Source: Pirellulaceae bacterium (GTDB lineage Bacteria > Planctomycetota > Planctomycetia > Pirellulales > Pirellulaceae). Taken from it: 36,151 nucleotides of DNA. The notes under the pieces are model-generated. The model was not told the origin of the DNA, did not search any database, and saw only the letters and a list, made by a program, of their open reading frames with translations. Location of the stretch: NCBI GenBank assembly GCA_028066335.1, contig JALCBQ010000014.1, positions 1 to 36,151 on the forward strand. The letters run 5' to 3'. Within the stretch, counting starts at the first letter, position 1. Each line of letters opens with the position of its first letter. Made by a program: the position numbers and the translations under genes. Positions 14,375 through 25,149 of the stretch are shown piece after piece.

Positions 14375-16504
14375 ATGGTGACTGATCTTTATAACCTGTG
14401 TCCTTGTGGTAATGGCGAAAAACTGAAATATTGCTGCAACGATTTGAGCAATGAACTTGAAAAAATTCTGGCCAAAATCAAAGGGGAGCAGCGTCTGGCT
14501 GCGTTACAAGAGGTTGAGCGTCTCTTGGGACAACACCCCAAAAACCCGGCCCTTCTCTCTTTGCGCTGTTCTTTGTTGTTGCAACTTGAAGAACTCGGGA
14601 AAGTGGCGGAAGCGATTGAACAGTTTGTCACAGCTTGCCCGGGCAACCCATCGGCACACGCCTATGATGCAATTTGGGCCGCTTTACAAAAGCAACCGAA
14701 CGCAGCCATTGGGAAATTACAAAAGTCGTTTGAGAATTTAGGGAAAAGTCTCTCTCCTCAAGTCTATGAGGCAATTAGCCTTGTTTCACAATCTCTTTTA
14801 GAGGCGAACAATCTCTTGGCAGCACGGGGCCATTTGTCGCTTCAGGCGATTTTGGCAGGTGAGAATGATCCACTGCCATTGCAACTATTGACACAGATTA
14901 ACAGCGCACCTCAAGTACCACTCTTGCTTAAGCAAGACTTTCTTTTAGAAGAGGCGGCTAACGCGACCCCTTATGCTCAAGAGTTTACTGAGGCATTCCA
15001 GCTTGCAGCAGCGGGGCGTTGGGCAAATGGTAAGGAACTCTTTAGAAAACTCGACAAAAACAATCCGGGGCAATATCCAATCCTCAAGAATATAGCGATA
15101 TTGGCCTCGTGGTTAGGTGACCTGATCGAAACGGTTGAGGCTTGGCGAGGAGTTGCCAGCTCTGAGGGCTGTTCTGAAGAGGAAGCGATCGAGGCAGAAG
15201 CCCTTGCCCAGTTGATAGATGCAAAAACGTATGAAGATCAGCTTGATGTCGTCAAGATCGAAGTTACTCTCTCGGATGGTGACGGTTTTCTTGAGAGACT
15301 ATCGAGTGAAAAACTGGTCGAGAAAATGCCAATCGACCCTCAGCTCCTTAAAACAGAAGATAGCAACCCGCCACCTAAGGCCGCCTATTGGTTACTTGAT
15401 AAACCAATCCCAGAGTTGTCAGATAAACTTACTTTGAAAGAAACGCCACTTGTCCTCGGGGAGATGTTGTACTACGGTAAGCAGACCGATCGTGAAGCCC
15501 GACTCGACTGCATTGTAACCCGCGACGATAACTTTGCCACGGTCCAGCAACACCTTAAAGACCTATCTTTTGGAATGACTTTGAGGAAAGAACAGGAAGA
15601 AGAGGTCATCGGCCAAGTGTCGGCTGTCTCCCATTTATTGAATTGGAACTATCACTTGCCGGCAGGTATTGATGAGGCTAAGAAAAAAGAGCTTGCCGAA
15701 TCGCACCGAAAGGAGACTATCCTCAAGGGGTGGCTTAACAGAGAGCTCTCAACCCTTGATGGAAAAACTCCACTCGAAGCGTCAAAAAACCCGAGTTTAA
15801 AGACAAAGCTAGAGGCTTCTCTCTTCTTGTTAGAACTTATGGGAGAACAGAATGAGTGGACTTTTGACTTTGACGAATTGCGAAAAACGCTTTCGTTAGA
15901 AAAGCCAAGTAACCTCTCTTTCGATGTAGAAGTAGGGGCTCTCCCCTTGGTTCGTCTCTCACGGCTATCCGCTGAGCTTTTGCCCGACGACGATTTGAGC
16001 CTGGCCTTTAGGCGTGCCACCATGTCAGGCGCACGCCGTGCCGCACGTATGCTCGGAAATGAATTGATAAAACGGGATGGAACTACCGAAGCGACGACCG
16101 ACTACGTTTACGGTATGTTCGCCCGTTTAGCAAACGATCCGGGAGAAGCTCTTGAGCTGCTGGCCAAAGCGAAAGAGGTGGCGAAAGAGAAGGGGAGGCC
16201 GGTCGCTTCCTATCTTATTGCTGAACTAGATATTCGATTGGAGCAAAGACAGGTTCAAGAGGTTCAGCAACTATTAGGTGTTTTCCAGACGGAGTATGCC
16301 CAAGATGCCGAGGTTTCTCGTGCTGTCTACCAAATACTTGTTCAACACGGTGTCATTTCACCACAAGGGATGCCACCCGGCATGTCGCCAGGAGCCCCAG
16401 CCGTCGGAACGCCTGGACCAGCATCTCCTTCAGTTACTCAGCCTGGAATGGAATCAAGCGAACCACAAAAGACCTCAAAGCTTTGGGTACCCGGCATGGA
16501 GTAA
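14375..16504 (+). CDS. SEC-C motif and TPR-like repeat protein
   Basis: 709 residues; ATG 14375 follows GGGTAGGGAAAT. Residues 9-21 form a SEC-C zinc motif (C9, C11, C20, C21; CPCGNGEKLKYCC), here at the extreme N-terminus. Most of the rest is Leu/Ala/Glu-rich helical sequence with TPR-like spacing, for example around residues 30-130 and 545-650. The last 60 or so residues are Pro/Gly/Met-rich and probably disordered (PPGMSPGAPAVGTPGPASP), ending in a short charged tail. No signal or membrane segment. SEC-C motifs bind zinc and often mediate protein or ribosome contacts (SecA, YecA-like proteins). The role here is unknown; a scaffold is a reasonable guess. ribD starts 29 bases after the stop. 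Confidence 0.78.
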   Translation: MVTDLYNLCPCGNGEKLKYCCNDLSNELEKILAKIKGEQRLAALQEVERLLGQHPKNPALLSLRCSLLLQLEELGKVAEAIEQFVTACPGNPSAHAYDAIWAALQKQPNAAIGKLQKSFENLGKSLSPQVYEAISLVSQSLLEANNLLAARGHLSLQAILAGENDPLPLQLLTQINSAPQVPLLLKQDFLLEEAANATPYAQEFTEAFQLAAAGRWANGKELFRKLDKNNPGQYPILKNIAILASWLGDLIETVEAWRGVASSEGCSEEEAIEAEALAQLIDAKTYEDQLDVVKIEVTLSDGDGFLERLSSEKLVEKMPIDPQLLKTEDSNPPPKAAYWLLDKPIPELSDKLTLKETPLVLGEMLYYGKQTDREARLDCIVTRDDNFATVQQHLKDLSFGMTLRKEQEEEVIGQVSAVSHLLNWNYHLPAGIDEAKKKELAESHRKETILKGWLNRELSTLDGKTPLEASKNPSLKTKLEASLFLLELMGEQNEWTFDFDELRKTLSLEKPSNLSFDVEVGALPLVRLSRLSAELLPDDDLSLAFRRATMSGARRAARMLGNELIKRDGTTEATTDYVYGMFARLANDPGEALELLAKAKEVAKEKGRPVASYLIAELDIRLEQRQVQEVQQLLGVFQTEYAQDAEVSRAVYQILVQHGVISPQGMPPGMSPGAPAVGTPGPASPSVTQPGMESSEPQKTSKLWVPGME

Positions 16505-16533
16505 GGCTAAATCGTTTTCTTATTGGGAGTGAC

Positions 16534-17823
16534 ATGACGCTTTACAGGCAGCCGCAGTTTGACAAATTTTATATGGCCCTTGCTTTGCGACTTGCACGTC
16601 GTGGAGAGGGCTCGGCCGAGCCTAACCCAATGGTCGGAGCCGTTCTTGTTGAAGAATCGGCTCTGGGTAAACAAGGGATTGGGTCTCAAAACAAAGAAGA
16701 GTCACTTTTATCCGATGCCAATTGGCGAGAACTGAAACGCCTTCTCGATGAAAGCCAGTACGATGGTTTCTTGGAGTTGTCGAATTTTCTTGCCTCTGAG
16801 GGGGAGAGCCGAAGCACTCTTCTCGGTGCAATTGCCGGTTTTGGCTGGCATGAGAAGTATGGAGAGGCGCATGCTGAAGTCAATGCGATTAAAAGGCTTA
16901 ATACCCAAAGGCAGTTTTGGTCTTTAACGGCATACGTTACGCTAGAACCATGTAGCCATTTCGGGAAAACACCTCCATGTGCCGAGGCATTGATTAAGGC
17001 GGGGGTAAGGCGTGTTGTTATTGCACAACAAGATCCATATCCTGAGGTTTCGGGGCAAGGAATTGCTCTCCTCAAAAAAGCTGGTGTCGAAGTAGAGATG
17101 GGACCTCTTGAAAAGGAGGCAAACCTTCTCAATGGACCCTATCTAAAAATGGTCGAAAGAGGGTACCCTTGGGTTTTGGCCAAATGGGCTATGACCCTCG
17201 ATGGAAAAATTGGAACCAAAACGGGTGAGAGTCAATGGATTAGCAACTCTTTGTCACGAGAAATTGTCCATGAGATTCGTCGTCGAGTCGATGGAGTAAT
17301 GATCGGCAGTGGCACTGCCCTGGCCGACGACCCCTCTCTGATTCCACGGCCAGCCGGAGAGCGGGTTCTCTCCAGAATTATTGTTGACCACCTTGCTAAA
17401 ATTGATCTTAAGAGCCAGCTCGTCCAAACGGCTCTTGAAGTACCGACGATTATCGCTGTTGGTAAAGAGGCAGACGATAACAAGTGCAACGTTCTTCGAA
17501 ATAGTGGTTGCGAGTTGGTCCTTACAGAAGGCGAGGGGCATCTTAAGCGGCTCGATTTTTTATTGAAGGAATTAGCTCGGAAAAAGATGACCAATCTTCT
17601 CGTTGAGGGTGGTGGCCAACTTCTAGGAAATCTTTTTGATTTGGGGCAAGTCGACGAAGTACATGTTTTTGTAGGACCCAAAATATTTGGGTCTTCCCTG
17701 GCGCCTTCGCCTGTTGCGGGCATTGGAGTCGAAAAGGTTATGGATACACCGCAATGTTATCGAGGAAAGAGCAGATTGTTAGGCGAAGATATCTATTATC
17801 GGGCCTTGATAAATCAAGGCTAG
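16534..17823 (+). CDS. ribD: Bifunctional riboflavin biosynthesis deaminase/reductase with insertion
   Basis: 429 residues from ATG 16534, preceded by GGGAGTGAC; the upstream-extended frame overlaps the SEC-C gene and is not used. The N-terminal deaminase domain keeps the zinc site: HAEVNAI (His113) and EPCSHFGKTPPC. The C-terminal reductase domain has KWAMTLDGKIGTKTGESQWI, GTALADDPSL and LLVEGGGQLLGNLF. It deaminates and then reduces the pyrimidine intermediate in riboflavin synthesis. It is about 60 residues longer than E. coli RibD. The extra sequence lies between VGAVLVEE and AGFGWHEKYGEAHAEV (about residues 36-91) and is hydrophilic and helical. The active-site residues flank it intact, so activity is likely. 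Confidence 0.9.
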   Translation: MTLYRQPQFDKFYMALALRLARRGEGSAEPNPMVGAVLVEESALGKQGIGSQNKEESLLSDANWRELKRLLDESQYDGFLELSNFLASEGESRSTLLGAIAGFGWHEKYGEAHAEVNAIKRLNTQRQFWSLTAYVTLEPCSHFGKTPPCAEALIKAGVRRVVIAQQDPYPEVSGQGIALLKKAGVEVEMGPLEKEANLLNGPYLKMVERGYPWVLAKWAMTLDGKIGTKTGESQWISNSLSREIVHEIRRRVDGVMIGSGTALADDPSLIPRPAGERVLSRIIVDHLAKIDLKSQLVQTALEVPTIIAVGKEADDNKCNVLRNSGCELVLTEGEGHLKRLDFLLKELARKKMTNLLVEGGGQLLGNLFDLGQVDEVHVFVGPKIFGSSLAPSPVAGIGVEKVMDTPQCYRGKSRLLGEDIYYRALINQG

Positions 17824-17835
17824 AGAGTTCGTTTG

Positions 17836-17854
17836 AAGAAGAGACTTCTTTTTT
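17836..17854 (+). terminator. Weak intrinsic terminator after ribD
   Basis: AAGAAG (17836-17841), a 3-base loop AGA, CTTCTT (17845-17850) and a continuing T run to 17854. The stem is AT-rich and short, so termination may be partial. It sits 12 bases after the ribD stop. Confidence 0.42.
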
Positions 17855-17918
17855 ATATAAAGTAGAACGAGACTTTTCGAAAAAAGAGGGAAAGAGTCGC
17901 TCGTCAAAACAGGGCAGC

Positions 17919-17949
17919 TTGCAGACCTGAACAATTGTTGACTACAATA
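17919..17949 (+). promoter_or_regulatory. Possible uvrA promoter with LexA-like dyad
   Basis: A -10-like TACAAT (17944-17949) is preceded, 19 bases upstream, by a weak -35, TTGCAG (17919-17924). Between them lies TGAACAATTGTTGA (17928-17941), centred on the perfect palindrome AACAATTGTT. It resembles the GAAC-N4-GTTC type of LexA box but misses the last C. Its place before uvrA makes SOS control conceivable. Confidence 0.32.
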
Positions 17950-17993
17950 CAGGTTTTTGTTTTGCGCTCCATTTGGCATTTCTAAATATTTCT

Positions 17994-20900
17994 ATGACAG
18001 ATACTTCGATCGTTGTGCGCGGTGCTCGTGAGCACAATTTGCAAAATATCAAGCTTGAACTGCCCCAAAACCAGTTGATCTGCCTAACGGGCGTTAGTGG
18101 AAGTGGAAAAAGCTCGCTCGCTTTTGATACCCTCTATGCAGAAGGGCAACGGCGGTACATCGAAAGTCTTTCGAGCTTTGCGAGACAGTTTTTAGGACAA
18201 ATGCCCAAACCAGAGGTCGATATGATTTCTGGATTACGGCCGACGATTTCGATTTCTCAAAAATCGACGGGAAACAATCCTCGATCAACCGTTGGAACCA
18301 TTACCGAAATTTATGACTATCTAAGAGTCCTTTATGCAAGGATTGGCCAAGGGCATTGTCCAGATTGTGGTCGTCAGCTTACCTCGCAAACTCGGGACCA
18401 AATTTTAGAACAGATTCTGGGTTTACCTGAGGAGACAAAAGTTCAAATCCTTGCACCCGTTGTCCAAAATCAGAAGGGTGAATTCAAAGACCTTTTTATC
18501 GACCTTCAGAAGGAGGGGTTTGCAAGGGTTCGTGTCGATGGCGAGATCTCGACATTGCAAGATGTTCCACCTCTCGATCGACAGATGCGCCATCAGATTG
18601 AGGTCGTTATTGACCGGCTGAAGATTCGAAAGAAAGTCAGAGGCCGGCTCGCCGAAGCGGTCGAACTCGCATTGGCAACAGGAAAGGGAAAGTTAATTGC
18701 ATTGGTCGATTCGGCCTCCAAAATAGCTGCTAAAAGTAATATAAATATTCAGGAAATTACTCAGGAAGAAGAACTTTTTTTCTCTGAAGATTACGCCTGC
18801 GTCTATTGTTCTCATAGTTTTGAAACGCCCGAGCCACAACTTTTCAGTTTTAATAGTCCACATGGAATGTGTCAGGAGTGCGACGGCCTTGGCGAATTAT
18901 TTTCCTTTGACCCAGATTTGCTTATCCCTGATGAAGAGTTGCCTTTTAAAGATGGTGCTTTTGAAATTTTAGGAAAGTGGAAAGATATGGGCCGTTGGCG
19001 ACGCCATATCTATCAAGGGGTAGCGGATACGATTGAGCGGAAGCAGGCGATCCCTTCAGGAACAATGTTAGAGACACCATGGGGGATGTTATCAGATGAG
19101 CTCAAAAAAATATGGCTTTGGGGAACGGGGAAAGCGAATATCACATTTACCTGGCGCGGAGGTAATTCACCGATCAAGTATGGCGGAACATTCTCGGGAA
19201 TCATCGGGCAATTCCTGGAGAAGTATCGTGAAACCAAAAGCAAGCCAAAATTACGCCAATATGAAAAATATATGCGCCGCCAAAGCTGTCCCCATTGTGA
19301 AGGGAAGCGTCTAAACCCTCAGGCCTGTTTTGTAACGATTACCTCTCTTGATGAAGAAGGGGGTATGTGTCAAACGCTCTCTCTTCCTGAAGCATGTCAG
19401 TTATCGGTTAAAGAGGCAGCCGACTTTTTTGCAAAAGTTCAACTTAGCAAAACAGAAGAAGTGATTGCAGAAGAGCCCCTTAAAGAGATCTGCGGTCGCC
19501 TGAATTTTCTCAAAGATGTCGGCCTTGAATATCTTTCACTTGAGCGAACGGCACCGACTCTGTCAGGTGGTGAGGCGCAGAGGATTCGTCTTGCAAGCCA
19601 AATCGGTTGTGGGTTGGTCGGCGTTCTCTACATTTTGGATGAACCTTCTATCGGCCTTCACGCAAGGGATAATCAGCGTCTTATTGGCACGCTGAAAACT
19701 TTGCGAGATATGGGTAACACCGTTGTCGTCGTTGAGCATGACGAAGAGACAATGAATGCTGCCGATTATCTTGTCGACTTTGGCCCTGGCCCTGGTGTGC
19801 GTGGTGGAGAAATTGTTGCACAGGGGAGCCCCCAGGAATTTCTTAAAAGTCGGCGTAGCCTTACGGCAAAGTTTCTTTCTGGCAAAGAAAAGGTTAAGAG
19901 AACCTTTCAAGAGAGGGAGTTTAATGGGAAACAGCTACAAATACGTGGGGCGCGTCATAATAACTTGAAGGGGATCGATGTTGATATTCCGTTAGGGGTT
20001 TTTGTTTGTGTAACAGGTGTTAGTGGTAGTGGTAAAAGCTCGTTAGTAAACGACATTATCAAAGAAGCCTTGCATAGAGACCTCAATCGTGGCGAAGGAA
20101 ATCCTGGGGAGTATGTCGAACTCTTGGGGCAAGAACACCTGGACAAACTCATTGCCATTGATCAATCACCCATTGGACGGACTCCACGGAGTAACCCTGT
20201 TACCTACATCAAGGTCTGGGACGAAATTCGAAAACTCTATGCCTCCTTGCCAGATGCGAAAAGGCGCGGATATCAGCCTGGACGTTTTAGTTTTAATGTA
20301 TCAGGTGGTCGTTGCGAGGCTTGCTCGGGAAATGGCAGTAATCGGCTCGAAATGGATTTTCTGGCCGATATTTGGGTGACATGTCCTGTCTGCGAGGGAC
20401 ACCGCTTTAACCGTGAAACATTACAGGTTCGCTTTAAAGATCATTCGATCGCCGATGTTCTTGAGCTAGATATTCAACAAGCGATGGAGCTTTTTGAGAA
20501 TATTCCTAAAATTTATGATAAGCTCAAAACCCTTCACGATGTCGGTCTTGACTATTTAAAGCTTGGTCAACCTTCGCCAACTCTTTCTGGTGGTGAGGCA
20601 CAACGGATCAAGTTGGCCCGAGAACTTTCAAAGCGGAGTACCGGCAAAACCCTCTATGTCCTTGATGAACCAACGACGGGTCTCCATTTCCACGATATTC
20701 AGCTTCTTCTTAATCTGTTGCATAGTCTCGTTGAGAAGGGGAACACCGTTTTGGTTATCGAGCATAATCTTGATGTTATTCGAAATTCAGATTGGATCAT
20801 CGATATTGGGCCGGAGGGAGGCGATGCCGGAGGCGAAGTAATTGCTACAGGTGCTCCAAGAGAACTTGCGAAAAAGAGAGGAACGCCGACAGCCGACCTT

Positions 20901-23900
20901 TTGAATGATTACTATCATGGCAATGCTTTAAGCAAAAAAGAAAAGGAGGCCACTTTACCTGCCGATGAATTTGTCGGTAAAAATAAAGAGTTTATCGAAG
21001 TTCGGCAGGCTGAACAACATAACCTTAAAAAGATTGATGTTCGGGTGCCCCGAGATCAAATGTCGGTTTTTTGCGGCCCAAGTGGTAGTGGAAAAACTTC
21101 CCTAGCGATGGATACGATCTATGCCGAAGGACAACGGCGCTATGTTGAAAGTCTCAGTTCGTATGCTCGACAATTTGTCGGTCAAATGCAAAAGCCAAAG
21201 CTGGAGCATATTGAAGGACTCTCTCCTGCAATAGCTATTGAGCAAAAAAACTTAGGTCACACACCTCGGTCGACAGTCGGAACCGTTACCGAAATTTATG
21301 ATTATTTTCGGATTCTTATGGCACGGCTTGGAACTCCTTACTGTCCTGAATGTGAAGTTCCTGTCGGCACCCAGACGACTGACCAAATTGTCGACAAACT
21401 GCTAGCCGAACCCGAAGGTACAAAGCTTCTTTTATTAGCGCCTGTCGAGCTAGAGAATATCCAAGAGGCTGAGCATCTTTGGGAAGAACTCGAAGGAAAC
21501 GGTTTTTTGCGTGTTCTCCTCAATGGCAAGTTGTATACCCTCTCTGAGAGTAAGCCGAGTTTTGACCGTAGAAAGAAAAATGATCTTTTTGTTGTCGTCG
21601 ATCGGCTAACGATTAATCCAGGTGGACAAAGTCGAATTACCGAAAGTACCGAGCTGGGGTTGGCAATCGGTAAAGGAGTCATCAAGGTTCTCTATTGGGA
21701 GGCGAATGTTCCTGAGACAAAATGGCGATCGGTAACACATAGTCAACACCTGGCCTGCCATGACTGTGGCCAAAGCTTTCAGCGGCTGACACCTCATAAT
21801 TTTTCGTTTAATAGTACCTTAGGATGGTGTTCTGCTTGCGAAGGGTTAGGGAAGCAGGTCGGTACAAATTTATCGGCACTGTTAAACAGTCCCAAGCTTA
21901 GTTTAGCCGAGGGAGCGATCGCTCTTTGGCCAAATCTTGCAAGTCGTACTGCACAAATGATGTTACTCGCCCTTGCCAAAGGTTGGGATCTGCCACTTGG
22001 CCAGCCCTTTGACCAATTACGGCCCGACAAACGGCGATTGCTTCTTCAAGGAAATGACCGTAGTAAACACCGTAGTAAACCAGGTCATCAGTGGCTTTCT
22101 ATTACGGAAGCCGAAGAGGAGGCGGCTAAAAAAATATGGAAAGAGAGTGGCCAGCTCAACAAAAAAGAGTTAGCCAAATGGGAAAAAGAGAGACACAAGT
22201 CAGGTAAAAAGACGATATTTCAGTTTCAATTTAAAGGACTCTATGTTGCCCTTGAAGAGGCTTCTCGAGTGAACCCTGGTTTCCGAAGGAAACTTGAACC
22301 ATTTGTTGACGAGGTCGATTGCTCGGCTTGTGCCGGCACGCGATTGCGAGAAGATGCAGCCGCTGTTCGTCTTCAGGGAAAAACAATCGGTGAGATTGTC
22401 CAAATGCCATTGGCCGAGGCATATACCTTGGTAAAGAAATGGAAGTGGGATAGACAACAGAAAAAGGTCGCCGGTGAGGTCATTCGAGAAATTCAAAGCC
22501 GATTACAGTTTCTTATTGATGTTGGATTACATTATGTCACCCTTTCCCGAGAAGCCAAAACGCTGTCGAATGGAGAGTCACAACGTATTCGTCTGGCAAG
22601 TCAGCTAGGGAGTGGCCTGTGTGGTGTTCTCTATGTCCTAGATGAACCGACGATTGGGCTTCACCCTCGTGATAATGGACGTTTGCTCAAGGCTCTTCAT
22701 CGCTTGCGTGATCTTGGAAACACGCTCCTTGTTGTCGAGCATGATAAAGATGTTATCGCTTCAAGCGACGCGATTTATGACTTTGGGTCCGCTGCTGGAA
22801 AGCATGGTGGGAAAATCGTCGCTAACGGAACCCCAAAAGGTGTTTCTCGGCAACCAAACTCGGTAACGGGTCCCTATCTTCATGGTACAAAAGGGATTCC
22901 AATTCCAACCCAAAGGAGAATGCCATCAAATAGTGTTATTTCCGGAAAGAAAGGGAAGAAGAGACAAACCTTAAAAGAGAAGGGGAAAACTACTCGAAAG
23001 CGGGAGTCAGAGGCCCGAAAGAATTCGCCCCTCTTGTCGCCTGAGGCAATCTCCTGGATTCGTATTGAAGGAGCCCGTGAAAATAACCTTAAAGGAATCG
23101 ATGTCCAAATTCCACTTGGAGTTTTGTCTTGTGTAACGGGGGTAAGTGGTAGTGGCAAGAGTTCATTGGTTAACAAAGTTCTTTATAACTTTTTAGCAAG
23201 GACTCTTCATCGTGCGAGTACGATTCCTGGTTCTTGTGAACAGATTACTGGTGTTGAACATATCAACAAAGTTATCCAAGTCGATCAACAACCGATTGGG
23301 AACTCACCTTCCAGTAATCCAGCGACTTATACCGGTATTTTTGAGCAAATCCGAAACCTCTTTGCGATGTTACCCGAGGCAAAGCTTAGAGGTTATTCTG
23401 CCAGGCGTTTTAGTTTTAATGTTCCAGGTGGCCGTTGTGAAGCATGTGAAGGAAATGGGCAAAAGTGTATTAAAATGCATTTTATGCCCGATGTATGGGT
23501 CGAATGCGATGTCTGTGATGGTAAGCGATATAATCAAGAAACGCTGGGGGTGAAGTATCAGGGCTACGCTATCAGCGACGTTCTGGAAATGACATGTCAA
23601 GAATCGCTTGAGCTCTTTGCAACGATCCCTAAAATTCGTAAAGGTCTGCAGACGTTATGTGATGTCGGCTTGGGTTACCTCTCTCTTGGCCAGCCTGCAC
23701 CGACCCTTTCTGGTGGTGAATCACAGCGGGTCAAATTGGCGGCTGAGCTTGCCCGTCCTGATACCGGACGGACCCTCTACATATTAGATGAACCGACGAC
23801 CGGGCTCCATTTTGACGACCTTGCAAAGCTGCTCGAAGTCTTGCAGCGCCTTGTCGATTTGGGGAACTCTGTTTTGTTAATTGAACATAACCTCGATGTA

Positions 23901-25109
23901 ATTAAGGTCTCTGATTGGCTTATCGAGATGGGGCCAGAAGGGGGTGATAGTGGGGGTCAAGTGCTCTATTGTGGTACTCCAGAAGATTTAGTGGCAAATG
24001 AAAAGGTTCAAGCAAAACGATCGGCCAAAAAGAAAGAGTTCGTATTTTCCCATACAGCGAAGGCACTTTTACCCGTCTTGGAAGGGAGCCAGAGTCAAAC
24101 GCGTGCGACTTATAGCCGAGCTAAAGCAATTGAGGAGGAAGAGGCCGAATCGACAGAACTACAGGAGTTACAAGATAATTTTCAGATGCCATGGGAAGAA
24201 GATGGGCACAAATGGCATACCGAAGGGCGGCTTGACAGGAAAGGACAACCGTGTAGGTGGGATGGCCAGATTTTGGAAAAAGTTCTCGAAAAAATTCATA
24301 GTTATGGCGATTTTCCGGAGACCAATTACTCGAATAAAACAGTCGTTGAAGTTACCTCTCACCGTAAATCGGCAGGTTGGTTTTTTCATGCAATTACAGC
24401 AGAGACATGGTTAATTAAAATGAAATTTCGTGTTGCAGCCGGGACCTTCAAGCAGGCTTCATTGCTTAAAAGGCTACCGTTAACCTCCTTAAACGAAATG
24501 GACGACTTGCCAATTTATGGAAACGAATCTCGGGTCTCTTGCAAACAGCTAGGGCGATGGCAAGAGCTCCAAATTAAAGCGCATACTTTTGAGGAACTCG
24601 ATCGACCTGAGTTCTATGTGATTTTAGAAGAAGCCGTCGACGGCTTCTATCGAGAAGTCGATCGCGCCGACCAAAATCCTGATGCGATTATGCCCTGGAA
24701 AACAAAAGGGCAACTTTGGCATTTGTCCAGAAAAGGCTTTATGCCACGACGGACGATTCGCTGGAAATCAGTCGTTTTGGAACGCTTGCTTGAAATCTTT
24801 GACGATGTTGCCCCTGAGGCACAGATATTGTGGAATAACAAAATTCTTATCCACCTTTATTTGCCTCAGCAGAAAACTCCCTGGGCGACCGTTATTACGA
24901 AAAAAAATGAATACCTTGAACTTATCCTTAATGGACCCAAAAATGTTTTCACGTACGGACAGCTGACTAATTTTGGTCATGAACGTGAGTTCGATACCCT
25001 GGGTAAAGAGACTGATACCATCAAACTCCGTTTTCAAATGGAAGACGATCTTTACCTCGGCGATTTTCCAGCCTTTCTAAAACAACACTACCAAGCCTTA
25101 ACGGCCTAA
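17994..25109 (+). CDS. uvrA: Tandem-duplicated excinuclease ABC subunit A with C-terminal extension
   Basis: 2371 residues from ATG 17994; a TTG 21 bases upstream is also possible. Two full UvrA units are fused. Each has two ABC ATPase modules: Walker A near residues 33, 675, 1028 and 1716, and signatures near 523 (LSGGEAQR), 864 (LSGGEAQR), 1524 (LSNGESQR) and 1905 (LSGGESQR). All four Walker B boxes (LDEP) and H-loops are kept. UvrA zinc modules with paired CxxC are present in both units (for example CVYC/CQEC, CEAC/CPVC, CHDC/CSAC, CEAC/CDVC). After about residue 2003 comes a 370-residue extension with two related halves beginning [11 protein letters not shown] (about 2065) and [11 protein letters not shown] (about 2233). 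Ordinary UvrA is about 950 residues and works as a dimer in recognising DNA lesions for UvrB/UvrC; this chain may be a covalent dimer. Confidence 0.92.
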   Translation: MTDTSIVVRGAREHNLQNIKLELPQNQLICLTGVSGSGKSSLAFDTLYAEGQRRYIESLSSFARQFLGQMPKPEVDMISGLRPTISISQKSTGNNPRSTVGTITEIYDYLRVLYARIGQGHCPDCGRQLTSQTRDQILEQILGLPEETKVQILAPVVQNQKGEFKDLFIDLQKEGFARVRVDGEISTLQDVPPLDRQMRHQIEVVIDRLKIRKKVRGRLAEAVELALATGKGKLIALVDSASKIAAKSNINIQEITQEEELFFSEDYACVYCSHSFETPEPQLFSFNSPHGMCQECDGLGELFSFDPDLLIPDEELPFKDGAFEILGKWKDMGRWRRHIYQGVADTIERKQAIPSGTMLETPWGMLSDELKKIWLWGTGKANITFTWRGGNSPIKYGGTFSGIIGQFLEKYRETKSKPKLRQYEKYMRRQSCPHCEGKRLNPQACFVTITSLDEEGGMCQTLSLPEACQLSVKEAADFFAKVQLSKTEEVIAEEPLKEICGRLNFLKDVGLEYLSLERTAPTLSGGEAQRIRLASQIGCGLVGVLYILDEPSIGLHARDNQRLIGTLKTLRDMGNTVVVVEHDEETMNAADYLVDFGPGPGVRGGEIVAQGSPQEFLKSRRSLTAKFLSGKEKVKRTFQEREFNGKQLQIRGARHNNLKGIDVDIPLGVFVCVTGVSGSGKSSLVNDIIKEALHRDLNRGEGNPGEYVELLGQEHLDKLIAIDQSPIGRTPRSNPVTYIKVWDEIRKLYASLPDAKRRGYQPGRFSFNVSGGRCEACSGNGSNRLEMDFLADIWVTCPVCEGHRFNRETLQVRFKDHSIADVLELDIQQAMELFENIPKIYDKLKTLHDVGLDYLKLGQPSPTLSGGEAQRIKLARELSKRSTGKTLYVLDEPTTGLHFHDIQLLLNLLHSLVEKGNTVLVIEHNLDVIRNSDWIIDIGPEGGDAGGEVIATGAPRELAKKRGTPTADLLNDYYHGNALSKKEKEATLPADEFVGKNKEFIEVRQAEQHNLKKIDVRVPRDQMSVFCGPSGSGKTSLAMDTIYAEGQRRYVESLSSYARQFVGQMQKPKLEHIEGLSPAIAIEQKNLGHTPRSTVGTVTEIYDYFRILMARLGTPYCPECEVPVGTQTTDQIVDKLLAEPEGTKLLLLAPVELENIQEAEHLWEELEGNGFLRVLLNGKLYTLSESKPSFDRRKKNDLFVVVDRLTINPGGQSRITESTELGLAIGKGVIKVLYWEANVPETKWRSVTHSQHLACHDCGQSFQRLTPHNFSFNSTLGWCSACEGLGKQVGTNLSALLNSPKLSLAEGAIALWPNLASRTAQMMLLALAKGWDLPLGQPFDQLRPDKRRLLLQGNDRSKHRSKPGHQWLSITEAEEEAAKKIWKESGQLNKKELAKWEKERHKSGKKTIFQFQFKGLYVALEEASRVNPGFRRKLEPFVDEVDCSACAGTRLREDAAAVRLQGKTIGEIVQMPLAEAYTLVKKWKWDRQQKKVAGEVIREIQSRLQFLIDVGLHYVTLSREAKTLSNGESQRIRLASQLGSGLCGVLYVLDEPTIGLHPRDNGRLLKALHRLRDLGNTLLVVEHDKDVIASSDAIYDFGSAAGKHGGKIVANGTPKGVSRQPNSVTGPYLHGTKGIPIPTQRRMPSNSVISGKKGKKRQTLKEKGKTTRKRESEARKNSPLLSPEAISWIRIEGARENNLKGIDVQIPLGVLSCVTGVSGSGKSSLVNKVLYNFLARTLHRASTIPGSCEQITGVEHINKVIQVDQQPIGNSPSSNPATYTGIFEQIRNLFAMLPEAKLRGYSARRFSFNVPGGRCEACEGNGQKCIKMHFMPDVWVECDVCDGKRYNQETLGVKYQGYAISDVLEMTCQESLELFATIPKIRKGLQTLCDVGLGYLSLGQPAPTLSGGESQRVKLAAELARPDTGRTLYILDEPTTGLHFDDLAKLLEVLQRLVDLGNSVLLIEHNLDVIKVSDWLIEMGPEGGDSGGQVLYCGTPEDLVANEKVQAKRSAKKKEFVFSHTAKALLPVLEGSQSQTRATYSRAKAIEEEEAESTELQELQDNFQMPWEEDGHKWHTEGRLDRKGQPCRWDGQILEKVLEKIHSYGDFPETNYSNKTVVEVTSHRKSAGWFFHAITAETWLIKMKFRVAAGTFKQASLLKRLPLTSLNEMDDLPIYGNESRVSCKQLGRWQELQIKAHTFEELDRPEFYVILEEAVDGFYREVDRADQNPDAIMPWKTKGQLWHLSRKGFMPRRTIRWKSVVLERLLEIFDDVAPEAQILWNNKILIHLYLPQQKTPWATVITKKNEYLELILNGPKNVFTYGQLTNFGHEREFDTLGKETDTIKLRFQMEDDLYLGDFPAFLKQHYQALTA

Positions 25110-25149
25110 TCTCTCCCCATTCTCTCAATAGGCAAAGTTCTTAATATCG

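Noticed and set aside
15652-16023. 123-residue frame antisense to the SEC-C/TPR gene
   Set aside because: Ser/Arg-rich antisense shadow within a long intact gene.
16483-16533. Upstream extension of ribD to a TTG overlapping the SEC-C gene
   Set aside because: ATG 16534 has a good GGGAG site and matches the usual RibD N-terminus; the extension would add residues foreign to the family.
16686-17132. 148-residue open frame antisense to ribD
   Set aside because: It mirrors the ribD reading frame and has no ribosome site or domain.
17232-17723. 163-residue open frame antisense to ribD
   Set aside because: It lies wholly inside a confident ribD on the other strand, has a Ser/Arg/Pro-rich shadow composition and no recognisable motif.
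23998-24414. 138-residue plus-strand frame inside uvrA
   Set aside because: Out-of-frame shadow of the UvrA C-terminal region, rich in Lys/Arg, with no independent support.
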